A DNA stretch of 64,000 nucleotides from Paraburkholderia sp. BL9I2N2 (lineage in GTDB: Bacteria; Pseudomonadota; Gammaproteobacteria; Burkholderiales; Burkholderiaceae), in NCBI RefSeq assembly GCF_004339745.1, contig NZ_SMGP01000002.1, positions 186,001 through 250,000 on the forward strand, given 5' to 3'. The translations under genes were made by a program, and so were the position numbers. Positions within the stretch are counted from its first letter, which is position 1. Every line of letters begins with the position of its first letter. Below are positions 55,644 to 63,915 of this stretch, piece by piece. The notes under the pieces were generated by a model. It saw only the letters and a list, made by a program, of their open reading frames with translations. It was not told the DNA's origin and searched no databases.

Positions 55644-56144
55644 ATGTCCTACTGTCCCTTCTTCCAGACGCTGCATGACGAAACACAACCAGTGGGGCAT
55701 TTTGGCCGGGGAACCCACTATTCGGTTCTGCGGGCTCCGGTCTGGCACGATGAAGCGATCAATCGGCTTGAGCGGTGCGCGTTCCTCGACTTCGCCATCA
55801 TCTGGGATGAGGATCATGACGATCGGGTGGTCGATGTAATCATGGTCCTTTACATCAGTGGCCTGCTTGCGCCGGTACGGTATATCGGCGAGAGGAAAGG
55901 CACGCTCTCAGTACTGTTGGCCCCTGATGTTGCTCGGAACTGGAACCTAGGCACACTGGAGCAGTATCGCGACGATATCAACGACATCTGCCAGTGCTTG
56001 GAAGACCCATGGTCGGCAAAAGTCGACAGCGTTGACGTCCACGAACATTCGATCATCCACGGTTCAGCCGAGAACGTCGCTACGTATCTCAGAAACATCG
56101 ACATTTTGTGGGAGCTGGGTGTGAAACCGAAAAGCCGCCCATAG
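55644..56144 (+). CDS. conserved-looking hypothetical protein, 166 aa
   Basis: The frame starts with ATG after AAGGGG (MSYCPFFQTLHDET). The product is mixed alpha/beta and acidic (WDEDHDDRVVDVI), without membrane segments. No family is recognised. It resembles a small enzyme-like or immunity-like protein in composition only. It ends just before a long imperfect hairpin. Confidence 0.5.
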   Translation: MSYCPFFQTLHDETQPVGHFGRGTHYSVLRAPVWHDEAINRLERCAFLDFAIIWDEDHDDRVVDVIMVLYISGLLAPVRYIGERKGTLSVLLAPDVARNWNLGTLEQYRDDINDICQCLEDPWSAKVDSVDVHEHSIIHGSAENVATYLRNIDILWELGVKPKSRP

Positions 56145-56166
56145 GTCGGCAGCAAGGGGGATGAGA

Positions 56167-56362
56167 ACGCAACACTGAGTCGGGTAAAACCACGTTTACC
56201 GGTCTCACACTGTTGCGTCCTCGGGTAGCCACGGACGCAACAAATAGCAGCGTCACGGTCACGCAACAGGAATTTCCAGAAAAGTGGGCAACTTGTGGAT
56301 AACTCGGCCGCCTTACCCGTTGAGAGATAAGAAAAAACTGAAAAACTACACCAACGCAACAT
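56167..56362. repeat. iteron-like ACGCAACA repeats with a DnaA box
   Basis: ACGCAACA occurs at 56167, 56235, 56261 and 56355, and inverted at 56211. A perfect DnaA box (TGTGGATAA, complement of TTATCCACA) lies at 56294-56302, and the first two copies flank a hairpin with GGTAAA/TTTACC arms. No rep gene is adjacent. It might be a vestigial plasmid origin or a control region. Confidence 0.4.
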
Positions 56363-56760
56363 GTCACCATAGGTGCCAAGAATCAACCATTTAACTGTCA
56401 GGGCTTTTTAGAAATGTCCGGTTCTGGCTCATTAGAAATGTCCGGTTCCCGGCTCCGGGCTGGCTGCGGTGGCGCATGCTGCGGCATCACAGCCAGCCCG
56501 GAGCCAGACCATGAAAGTGCATTAACAGAAACCGTTATAGAAACTCGACAGAAATCGTTTAGAAATGCGGTCACCGTCCTTTCTATATGGCTTACGTCAA
56601 AAAAAGTACGCCCGGATGCTCTTCGGGCATTTCTGAGTGAATTACGTTAAGTCTCCCAAGCCGCCGTGACCGTTGGGCCTCCGTGGTTGCTCCACATCCC
56701 TACTGATGTGACGCGAGAAATGGACCATACTGATGTCACCATTAATGCGAGGGCCTTCCA

Positions 56761-56967
56761 ATGCGTATCACCGTGACCATTGACGACGCCCTTTACAAAA
56801 AGGCGCTGGAACTGGCCGACCCCGACATGGACAAGTCGGACATTTTTCGCGAAGCCATTAAGACCTTCGTGCGGGTGCAGGCCGGCAAACGCCTCGCGGG
56901 TCTGGGCGGCTTGGCGCCAGATATGCCGGATGTCGCGCGGCGGCGCTCGGAGACGGGATCGCAATGA
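56761..56967 (+). CDS. vapB: VapB-type antitoxin
   Basis: The 68-aa protein has the ribbon-helix-helix opening MRITVTIDDALYKKALELA, typical of VapB antitoxins, and a C-terminal toxin-binding tail. Its stop codon overlaps the start of a vapC fragment by ATGA, the standard arrangement. The toxin is truncated, so this is an orphan antitoxin. Confidence 0.85.
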   Translation: MRITVTIDDALYKKALELADPDMDKSDIFREAIKTFVRVQAGKRLAGLGGLAPDMPDVARRRSETGSQ

Positions 56968-57041
56968 GCGTGCTCGTTGACACGTCGGTATGGGTTGACC
57001 ACTTCCGTGGTGGCAATTGCGCGTTGGTTGACCTGATCTGA
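56964..57041 (+). pseudogene. vapC: VapC (PIN-domain) toxin fragment
   Basis: The frame begins MSVLVDTSVWVDHFRGGN, the first PIN motif (Asp at residue 6), and ends after 25 codons at ALVDLI. The remaining roughly 100 codons are missing, so it is not an active toxin. Confidence 0.85.
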
Positions 57042-57115
57042 ACGGGTTATGTCGTAAAAAGTAACCCCCCAAACCGACATGCGGAGTTTTTGAACGATTG
57101 ATGTGATTGAATCGT

Positions 57116-57955
57116 TCACCACTTACAAATAAAGTCATGGTATCCGCCGGTCAGAAAATGTCTTTCCACAGACGCTCGGTACGGCACGATCTGCCAGATC
57201 AACACTCCGACCGGTTGACCATCGCTCAGTGCAAAGTCACGAGACGGCGCCATCTGGTCAATGAAACGATATAGAAGACGATCGAAAGCCGTCTGCTTTT
57301 CTGCACGCTGGAACACAGGTCTCAGCAGCCCCCGCACTAACGCCAACAGTTCATGGTTCTGCGTAACCCAGCGCTCAAGTCCATCCATGCGAGCGCAGAT
57401 TGCCGGGGCTTGATCGAGTAGATCCAGATGTAGATCGAGATCAGGCTCTGCTCCTGCCAGATATTGACTACAGGACTTGCAACAAAACGGCTTGGCACGG
57501 CAATTCAAATGCTCAGACAGCGGAGCAGTAGCATGCCCACAATAACAACATTCAGACCTCAGAGGGACATCGTGCAACGGGCAGGACCGTAACGCTCTGA
57601 ATTGATGCCAGACGCTGTGGTAGGCGCATTCGAGACAAATGGGACAGTACCGCATGTGAGTGTCAAATAGCAATTCTCTCGAAGGAAGCCTCTGGAGTCT
57701 GAGTTCGATTGTCTCTGGGCATCTCCAGCCCGTGACACGTTTAAACTGTGCCCAGTCGATGGCCTGTCCGCTAGCGCCAAAATGCTCGCTCACTTCTCGC
57801 TCATCGAGGGTGTTGCGCCAACAGAATCTCCAAAAGACCGTTAGTGACGACTCATGTGGTAAGGGGCCGAGGTCCCCTCCCGCCCAGCGCGTCCACCGCT
57901 TGTTTTCCTCTGAGGACATCAGTTGGAGTTCATTCATCGTTAGCTCGTGCATCAA
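57116..57955 (-). CDS. tniQ: TniQ/TnsD-family transposition target-selection protein
   Basis: The 279-aa protein has the TniQ N-terminal segment (LGPLPHESSLTVFWRF, about residue 30) and the zinc-finger signature: YCPICLEC (about 108), then a Cys-Pro-Leu-His (SCPLHDVPL), then ECCYCG. A further CKSC follows. TniQ/TnsD proteins pick target sites for Tn7-like and Tn5053-like transposons. No core transposase accompanies it, so it would need partners in trans. Confidence 0.8.
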   Translation of the reverse strand: MMHELTMNELQLMSSEENKRWTRWAGGDLGPLPHESSLTVFWRFCWRNTLDEREVSEHFGASGQAIDWAQFKRVTGWRCPETIELRLQRLPSRELLFDTHMRYCPICLECAYHSVWHQFRALRSCPLHDVPLRSECCYCGHATAPLSEHLNCRAKPFCCKSCSQYLAGAEPDLDLHLDLLDQAPAICARMDGLERWVTQNHELLALVRGLLRPVFQRAEKQTAFDRLLYRFIDQMAPSRDFALSDGQPVGVLIWQIVPYRASVERHFLTGGYHDFICKW

Positions 57956-58390
57956 AGCAATTGCCTCTGACGTTCATAGCGCGGCCACGTTGGCCACATC
58001 AATCGGCCGCTGGCCGAACTAGGACATTTTATCGATGCGTTAGCCTATTCGGTCCAGTGAATTGTAGACGTGTCGCATCGGCAAGACGAGTGGCAACGCT
58101 GTTTCTGATAGAAGCACATGTTCGAAGTTTCGTACGCGTTTCCATGGACTCCGACTTGGTTCCTCTCTGCATTTCTCAACGGTTTGCGTTAGCGCTCGGC
58201 GCTCGGAAGAGTCGCTCTGCATTTCTAAATAATTTACGTAAAAATGTGTAGAGCGAATGCCTCTTGAGGCATCCGACATTCGAAGGAATCTCATGCGTTG
58301 AGAGAAAAAACACATGGGGGAAGTAATGGAAGCCTTGCGCAGCAAGGTTCGCCGGGGCGCAAATTTATTAACAGTTTCCGTTAATGCACT

Positions 58391-59806
58391 ATGAACGGAC
58401 GTGGATTCATCACGATCAGCATGCACGAGCTCGAGCGCGTGAAGATCATCGAGGCGGTCGTCCAGCATCGCCAGACGATCGTACTGGCGGCTGAACGGCT
58501 GCAGCTGTGTGAGCGTCAGGTCAGCCGGCTGGTACGGCGCTACGAGGCTGCAGGACCGGCCGGGCTCGTGTCGGCGCGGCGTGGGCAGCCCAGCAACCGC
58601 GAACTGCCGGTGGATGTCCGTGCGCGTGCGATGGCGCTGGTGCGTGAGCGCTATGCCGATTTCGGGCCGACGCTGGCGTGCGAGAAGCTGGCTGAATGTC
58701 ATGGCGTGGTGCTGGCGAAGGAAACCGTGCGGCGCTGGATGCGCGAGGCCGGGCTGTGGATTCCCCGCAAACAGCGGCCACCGAAGCTTCACCAGCCGAG
58801 AAACCGTCGGGCGTGTCTGGGCGAACTGGTGCAGATCGACGGCAGCGATTACCGCTGGTTCGAGGACCGCGCGCCGGCCTGCACGCTGCTGGTATTCATC
58901 GACGATGCAACGGGCCGGCTGATGGCACTGCACTTTACGGCAACCGAGTCGACCTTCAGTTACTTCGAGGCGATGCGCGCGTACCTTGAACAGCATGGCA
59001 AGCCGGTTGCGCTGTACAGCGACAAGGCCAGCGTGTTTCATTGCAACAGCCATTCGGTGACGCCGGGCAAGGGCGTCACGCAGTTTGGCCGCGCGCTGTA
59101 CGAGCTGAATGTGGATACGTTCTGCGCCAATAGCAGCCAGGCCAAGGGGCGCGTCGAACGCGCCAATCTGACGCTGCAGGATCGTCTCGTGAAGGAACTG
59201 CGGCTACGCGAAATCAGCACGAAGGAGGCGGCCAATGCTTACGCGCCCCACTTCATCGCTGACTTTAACGGCCGGTTTGGCAAGATGCCGCGGAGCACAT
59301 TCGATGCGCACCGGCCGCTGCGTGCCGACGACGACCTTGAGCTGATCCTGACGTGTCGCGTGCCACGGCGCGTGTCGAAGGTACTGACGGTGCAGTACGA
59401 CCGGGTGATCTATCTGCTGGAGGATACGGTGGCGAACCGCAGCCTGATTCATCGTTATCTGGATGTGTTCGAGTATCCGGATGGGCGCATCGAGATTCGG
59501 GTGAATGGCGCTGCCCTGCCCTGTGTACCGTATGACCGGCTCTCGGAGATCGATCAGGCTGCTGTGGTCGATAACAAGCGGCTGGGACACACGTTGCAGA
59601 TGGCGCAGGTCATTCAGGCGCAGCGCGATGACCGGCGGGCATCCGGATCACCATCGAGGACCAATCAAGGTGAAGCGCCGCGGCCAAAGGAGCGCAAGGT
59701 CGGCACCCGCAAGCAGCGCGAGCTGACCCGGGAACAGTTGAATGAAGCGATTCTGGGAACTGCCAGAATGCGGGTTGGCTCGGTGCTTAAAAGCCCTCTA
59801 ACATAG
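58391..59806 (+). CDS. ISNCY-family transposase
   Basis: The 471-aa protein has an HTH start (HELERVKIIEAVVQHRQTIV), an rve-type DDE core (LGELVQIDGSDYRWFEDRAP, then VALYSDKASVF, and KGRVERANLTLQDRLVKE) and a basic tail. The ATG is also the target duplication of the nested transposon: the original ribosome site lies about 1.9 kb away at about 56500, so the gene is whole but probably silent. Confidence 0.85.
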   Translation: MNGRGFITISMHELERVKIIEAVVQHRQTIVLAAERLQLCERQVSRLVRRYEAAGPAGLVSARRGQPSNRELPVDVRARAMALVRERYADFGPTLACEKLAECHGVVLAKETVRRWMREAGLWIPRKQRPPKLHQPRNRRACLGELVQIDGSDYRWFEDRAPACTLLVFIDDATGRLMALHFTATESTFSYFEAMRAYLEQHGKPVALYSDKASVFHCNSHSVTPGKGVTQFGRALYELNVDTFCANSSQAKGRVERANLTLQDRLVKELRLREISTKEAANAYAPHFIADFNGRFGKMPRSTFDAHRPLRADDDLELILTCRVPRRVSKVLTVQYDRVIYLLEDTVANRSLIHRYLDVFEYPDGRIEIRVNGAALPCVPYDRLSEIDQAAVVDNKRLGHTLQMAQVIQAQRDDRRASGSPSRTNQGEAPRPKERKVGTRKQRELTREQLNEAILGTARMRVGSVLKSPLT

Positions 59807-59894
59807 AGATTTCGGAACCTCAAAACCGGACATTTCTAAAAAGTCCAAACCCGGACATTTCAGAATGGCCTCGACATGAACTGTAGCGGCTTCA

Positions 59895-60080
59895 TGTAAA
59901 TGTCGTGTTCTAGCCAGATAGAAATGTCGTGTTTCGGACCTCGGTATGCTTGCCGGTTCCTCGTGGGACTGCGGAGCCGGCGATGCATGCAACTGCACTG
60001 GTGACACTGAACATGCGCGAACTCAATCGTTTGAAAGTGATTCAGGCGATTGTGAAGTTGGGTCTCAAGCCACTCAGGCC
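59895..60080 (+). pseudogene. left end and transposase start of a second ISNCY-type element
   Basis: AAATGTCGTGTT occurs twice 24 bp apart (about 59898 and 59922), the same two-site end layout as the intact element but another sequence. The frame then reads MRELNRLKVIQAIVKLGLK, the start of an ISNCY transposase, and is cut off beside the phosphoesterase gene. It is a truncated relic. Confidence 0.65.
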
Positions 60081-60106
60081 CATCTCCCAACACATGCCCC
60101 CATTCC

Positions 60107-61480
60107 TCAATGCTTCCCATACGTCGCCAGATACTCCGCCAGCCCCGTCCACTGCGGCGAGCTCAGCAATTGCGGATGATCTCTTGCCACCTGAAGCGCG
60201 ACATTATGAAAACCCTGCGTCGTATCCGACACGCCCGCTTGCACGACTCCATTGAATGCAATCGCGGCGGCATGTATCGGCGCGCCCGTGAACGCTGGCG
60301 CAGGTTGAGCCACAGGCTGACCATTAAGAGCACTTGCCAGCCGGTCAAGTTGCGCATTGCGAGTAGTGACAGCATCGGAATACTTCTTCTGCGCGTCGAA
60401 CTTCTCCGCAAGCATCTGAAGCACCGCAGTATGGTCGAGTCTCCCGGAGAAGACGCTCCCCGGAGTGACAAACGGCGACACCAGAAAAGCCGGCACCCGC
60501 AGCCCACTAGTCTTGAACGAAAACCCCGCGATATCGACCGCAATGTCCAACGGCGCCACATGATCGAAGAACCCGCCGTGCTCGTCATACGTCACGATCA
60601 GCAGCGTCTCTTTCCACCTGGCCGGATTCGAAATCAAGGTCCGGTAAATATCGGCGATGAACGCTTGCCCACCAGCCATCCCCGTTGGGCAGTGATCGTC
60701 GTTGGCGGTGTTGTGAGGGCCGTCCGTATATTCCGGTTCGATGAAAATCACTTTCGGGAGAATGCCGTTGCCCTGCCAGTCATGGGCAAACCTCGAATAC
60801 CGCCGGAAGTTTCCGCCGGCGTCGTTGAGCGGCAAGGTCAAGGACAGCAGGATCTCCGGAAGCCATTCCTTCATCATGCTGAAGAACGGAAAGAAGCTCC
60901 CTGACTGATAGACACACCAAGGTATGCCGCGCTGGCGCAGCCAATCATAGACAAGTGGCTGATCCGGCAGAAAGCTCAGCCCTTGCACGTTATCGTTGAT
61001 CAGGCTAGTCCCCGCCATCGCCATCAGACGATTCGCCTGAGTCCCTGACGGCAACGGAGCAAACCAGTTGTCGCACACGGTGAAGTGTTTCGCGAGAAAG
61101 TCGAAAGTGGGTACAGTGCGAGCGTCGTAATAACCCATCACGTCGGCCAGATTCGACGGTGCCGGCTTGCGGGTTGCATAGCTTTGCACGAATCCACCGA
61201 GTTCCGGGCATCCTCCCGGCACACACGGAGTGTCGATCTGCGTGGCGATCGGGCCGCGGTCGTGAGGCGGGTCCGATATGGCGGGTCCATTCGGACTCAA
61301 TGCATGAATGGGATATTGCTTGCCGTTGTATACGTTGATGAAGTTCGCCTGCCACGCCGGATCCGCGGAAAGGCCGTTAACCTGGCTGCCGTTCAAGCTT
61401 AAATAACCGAGTGTGTGATCGAAGGAACGGTTTTCCATCATGGCGATCACGACGGTGTCAATCTGGTCCAGAGCAGTCAT
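60107..61480 (-). CDS. phosphoesterase family protein (phospholipase C/acid phosphatase type)
   Basis: The 457-aa protein starts MTALDQIDTVVIAMMENRSFDH, with the Glu-Asn-Arg-Ser-Phe-Asp metal/nucleophile motif of the PLC/AcpA phosphoesterase family. Later it has NDDHCPTG and TYDEHGGFFDHV, the other conserved metal ligands. Unlike many members there is no signal peptide, so it may be cytoplasmic or exported by a non-classical route. ATG 61480 follows AAGGAG. Confidence 0.85.
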   Translation of the reverse strand: MTALDQIDTVVIAMMENRSFDHTLGYLSLNGSQVNGLSADPAWQANFINVYNGKQYPIHALSPNGPAISDPPHDRGPIATQIDTPCVPGGCPELGGFVQSYATRKPAPSNLADVMGYYDARTVPTFDFLAKHFTVCDNWFAPLPSGTQANRLMAMAGTSLINDNVQGLSFLPDQPLVYDWLRQRGIPWCVYQSGSFFPFFSMMKEWLPEILLSLTLPLNDAGGNFRRYSRFAHDWQGNGILPKVIFIEPEYTDGPHNTANDDHCPTGMAGGQAFIADIYRTLISNPARWKETLLIVTYDEHGGFFDHVAPLDIAVDIAGFSFKTSGLRVPAFLVSPFVTPGSVFSGRLDHTAVLQMLAEKFDAQKKYSDAVTTRNAQLDRLASALNGQPVAQPAPAFTGAPIHAAAIAFNGVVQAGVSDTTQGFHNVALQVARDHPQLLSSPQWTGLAEYLATYGKH

Positions 61481-61798
61481 CAAAGCTCCTTGAGCACCTG
61501 GCATTCAGCGTAAACCGACTCAGTATCGGAAAAGGTAGACGAAAACCATTGTTTTCGCGTCTCAGGTAATTCCCTGAGGTCATGACACGAAGTGCCTGAT
61601 GTGATCGACTTCCCTCCCCTCTGGTGTTCAGCAGAGCGATGGGAACGACGCCCGGCCGATATCTCGCGGCGAAGGCGCAAGAGTCGCGCGCTGCGCTTGC
61701 GTGGCCTTCAAAAGCGACTTGAGCGAGATGATCGTCGATCAGCTCGCTCAACTTGATGGCACACAGCGCGAACCCACAGCGCGAACCTTCAGGCTCTT
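61481..61798. other. intergenic between immunity and phosphoesterase genes
   Basis: About 320 bases between two genes on the same strand. No convincing gene or terminator is seen. It presumably contains the promoter of the phosphoesterase gene. Confidence 0.4.
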
Positions 61799-62251
61799 TC
61801 AAGGCGTGCAGTTCGAGCCTAGTTTCACCTTGCGCTTGTCCAGTTGCAGACGATTGCCGCTCAGTTTGACCTTGCCGGAAAACGAAGCGCTCTTCCACTG
61901 GATCTTGCAGGTCGCTGAATCGATCGCGTAAACCACCTGCTCGCTGCCGGAATACGTGGAGACGACAAGCTGCTTGCCGTTCGTATAAAGCGGCCGCTCG
62001 ACGATGCTGACGTTAGGATCCACGGAGCACGATACCCCGCCCGCACGGCTCAGCGTGACCGGACCGAGCCAGGCCGTCGGACTATCCGTGCCGTCGCTCT
62101 GACCCAGATCGATCGACAGATCGCCGACGCTGACCTTGCCCGTGCCGGGATTCACTTCGCTGTAGTGACACGATTGCGCGAGGGCAACCGGACCCGCGAT
62201 CAACAGACCGGCAACGGTCACGACCGCACGCGTGATAAGACTCTGCTTCAT
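61799..62251 (-). CDS. periplasmic immunity protein candidate, Tai1/Tsi1 role
   Basis: The 150-aa protein has a clear signal peptide ending GPVALAQ (about residue 25) and a mature beta-rich domain with four cysteines. It overlaps the effector gene by ATGA. Periplasmic immunity proteins directly after the amidase gene are the rule in Tae1-Tai1 pairs; sequence similarity to known Tai1 is not evident by eye. Confidence 0.75.
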   Translation of the reverse strand: MKQSLITRAVVTVAGLLIAGPVALAQSCHYSEVNPGTGKVSVGDLSIDLGQSDGTDSPTAWLGPVTLSRAGGVSCSVDPNVSIVERPLYTNGKQLVVSTYSGSEQVVYAIDSATCKIQWKSASFSGKVKLSGNRLQLDKRKVKLGSNCTP

Positions 62252-62649
62252 GGTTTGATGGCGTAATACTGGACATTCGCGAGATCCGCATGCGTCCAGG
62301 AAAAGTTAATGGCGGTGTTTTTCCGTCCGACGCCGCCATATCGGCCCCAATACGCAAGCGGATAAGGTTTCGATTGACCCGGCATGATAATCACGACATG
62401 GCCGTGATGCGTCGCCTTCAATCCGGCAACCACCAGATAGCCGAGTCCGGCATAAGCGACGGCCTTATCGGCATCCGAACCGAGTTGAGTCCACGGTGCG
62501 CGGCCAATGGCGTCGATAATGCTGTTCGCATCACCCGTCAGCGTAATATCGAGGTCTGCGGCGACGGCCTTCAGGAAGCCGCTGCAATCGGCTTTCCATT
62601 GCGTCCAGTGGTTCTCACACAGGGTTTTGATACTTTTTACGCCAGCCAT
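62248..62649 (-). CDS. type VI secretion amidase effector, Tae1 (Tse1) type
   Basis: The 133-aa protein has the catalytic motif DCSGFLKAVAADLDI (Cys at about residue 21) and GLKATHHGHVVII with the catalytic His (about residue 86). The spacing and words such as GDANSIIDAI and LVVAGLK closely match Pseudomonas Tse1, an NlpC/P60-like amidase that cuts the DAP peptide cross-link in peptidoglycan. The short size without signal peptide fits T6SS delivery. No other T6SS gene is in the window. Confidence 0.85.
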   Translation of the reverse strand: MAGVKSIKTLCENHWTQWKADCSGFLKAVAADLDITLTGDANSIIDAIGRAPWTQLGSDADKAVAYAGLGYLVVAGLKATHHGHVVIIMPGQSKPYPLAYWGRYGGVGRKNTAINFSWTHADLANVQYYAIKP

Positions 62650-63134
62650 TATCGTTATCCGTTTCGCATGTGATGTTGTCGGTTTTTCTCCGGTCGCAAA
62701 AAGCCGCGCCGTAAGCGTTCGGATTATAACGAGGCTTACAGAAATGTAAATAAATGAATGGTGTGGCGTGCTGCGAATTAAAAAATCATGCATCCATGCT
62801 GAATGCAATCGCAATCGTTTTCCGCCCCATGTCTTTCTCCGCGATAATCGCGCATTCCGCCCGGCCCGCCGCCGATCAAATAGACGCCTCGCTTCATTTA
62901 ACAAATCGACGCAATAAAATCCAACGCCCTGCTCGCTTCAGCCGCATTCGCATTGAGCATCGCCAGCACTGCTGCGTTTGCCAGCTGCGGCATCGGCGGA
63001 ACCAGGAAACGCGTGCCGCCGGTCCTCTAAATCGACCGATATCTCGCTCGCCGTGCGCACCGCCTCTTGTTATAATTCTTTCACCAAATCGAACAAAACA
63101 TAACGCCCTCCCACACTGCGCGACAGGAGCCTCC
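62650..63134. other. intergenic between tae1 and deoR-like genes
   Basis: A gap of about 480 bases between divergent genes. The first 200 bases are AT-rich and should carry the promoter of the effector operon. No gene or further recognisable signal is seen. Confidence 0.5.
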
Positions 63135-63860
63135 ATGCTGAAACCCGACCGCCTCCGCGCCCTTGCCGATGCGCTGGCCAGGCAAAACGTGATGCGCCTG
63201 CGCGACGCCGCCGGCCTGCTGGGCGTTTCGGAAATGACTGTCCGGCGCGACATTGCCGGCAGTCCCGAGCGATTCACGTATCTCGGCGGCTATATCGTCA
63301 GCGCGACCGACGTACCGAATAACGCCGGCTATTCACTCGAAGAAGAGAAAGACCACTTCGCGCAGGCCAAAGCCGAGGCGTCGGCGATCGCGGCGGGACT
63401 TATCGGCAACAACGAAACGCTGTTCATCGACTGCGGCACGACCCTCACTACGCTGGCCCGGCTGATTCCGGTCGAGCGGCATGTCACGGTGGTGTGCTAT
63501 TCGCTGAACGTCGCGGAAATTTTGCGGCGCAAGCCCAATGTGCGGATGATTCTGCTGGGCGGCGTCTATGTACCTTCGTCAGATTCGTTCGCAGGTGAAG
63601 AAAGTCTGGAGATGCTGCGCCGCATGGGCATCAACAAGGCATTCATTTCCGCCGGCGGCGTGGACGCGGCGCGCGGTGTGACGTGCTGGAATTTTCACGA
63701 GGTCGCCCTCAAGCAGGCGGCTATGGCGAGCGCAGTCGAGCGGCATCTGGTGGTGGATCAGAGCAAGTTCGGCGTCGTCAAAGCGGTGCGTTTCTCGCAA
63801 GTCGACGACTTCGATTCCATCATCACCGAGAAAGGCCAGGAACTCCGCAAGCGCCGGTAA
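63135..63860 (+). CDS. DeoR-family transcriptional repressor
   Basis: The 241-aa protein has the DeoR HTH (NVMRLRDAAGLLGVSEMTVRR, residues 18-38) and a sugar-phosphate-isomerase-like sensor domain (LFIDCGTTLTTLA, then LVVDQSKFG). It resembles the deoxyribonucleoside repressor DeoR. ATG 63135 follows CAGGAG. It probably controls the adjacent sugar-transport genes, of which the end is seen at 63916. Confidence 0.85.
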   Translation: MLKPDRLRALADALARQNVMRLRDAAGLLGVSEMTVRRDIAGSPERFTYLGGYIVSATDVPNNAGYSLEEEKDHFAQAKAEASAIAAGLIGNNETLFIDCGTTLTTLARLIPVERHVTVVCYSLNVAEILRRKPNVRMILLGGVYVPSSDSFAGEESLEMLRRMGINKAFISAGGVDAARGVTCWNFHEVALKQAAMASAVERHLVVDQSKFGVVKAVRFSQVDDFDSIITEKGQELRKRR

Positions 63861-63915
63861 GCGCGTATGCGTGCCTCTGCATCGCGGCGTTAGCAATGCA
63901 AAGGCCGCAACTCTT

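Larger units (their letters stand above)
56516..58390. mobile_element. 1.9-kb Tn7/Tn5053-like mini-element with TniQ, 5-bp target duplication
   Basis: The ends AGTGCATTAAC (56516) and GTTAATGCACT (58380-58390) are perfect inverted repeats, flanked by ATGAA on both sides (56511-56515 and 58391-58395). Further inside both ends carry words such as GCATTTCT/AGAAATGC (56561, 56628, 58168, 58219), like the multiple transposase sites of Tn7-type ends. It carries a TniQ-family gene and a VapBC fragment, but no tniA/tniB or tnsABC, so it is not autonomous. Confidence 0.7.
56408..59864 (+). mobile_element. ISNCY-family element split by a nested transposon
   Basis: Both ends have two copies of AGAAATGTCCGG spaced 24 bp: left at 56411 and 56435, right inverted at about 59824-59862. 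The internal gene is an ISNCY transposase. Removing the nested insertion (56516-58390) leaves an element of about 1.58 kb, a normal size. Exact ends and target duplication were not resolved. Confidence 0.7.
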
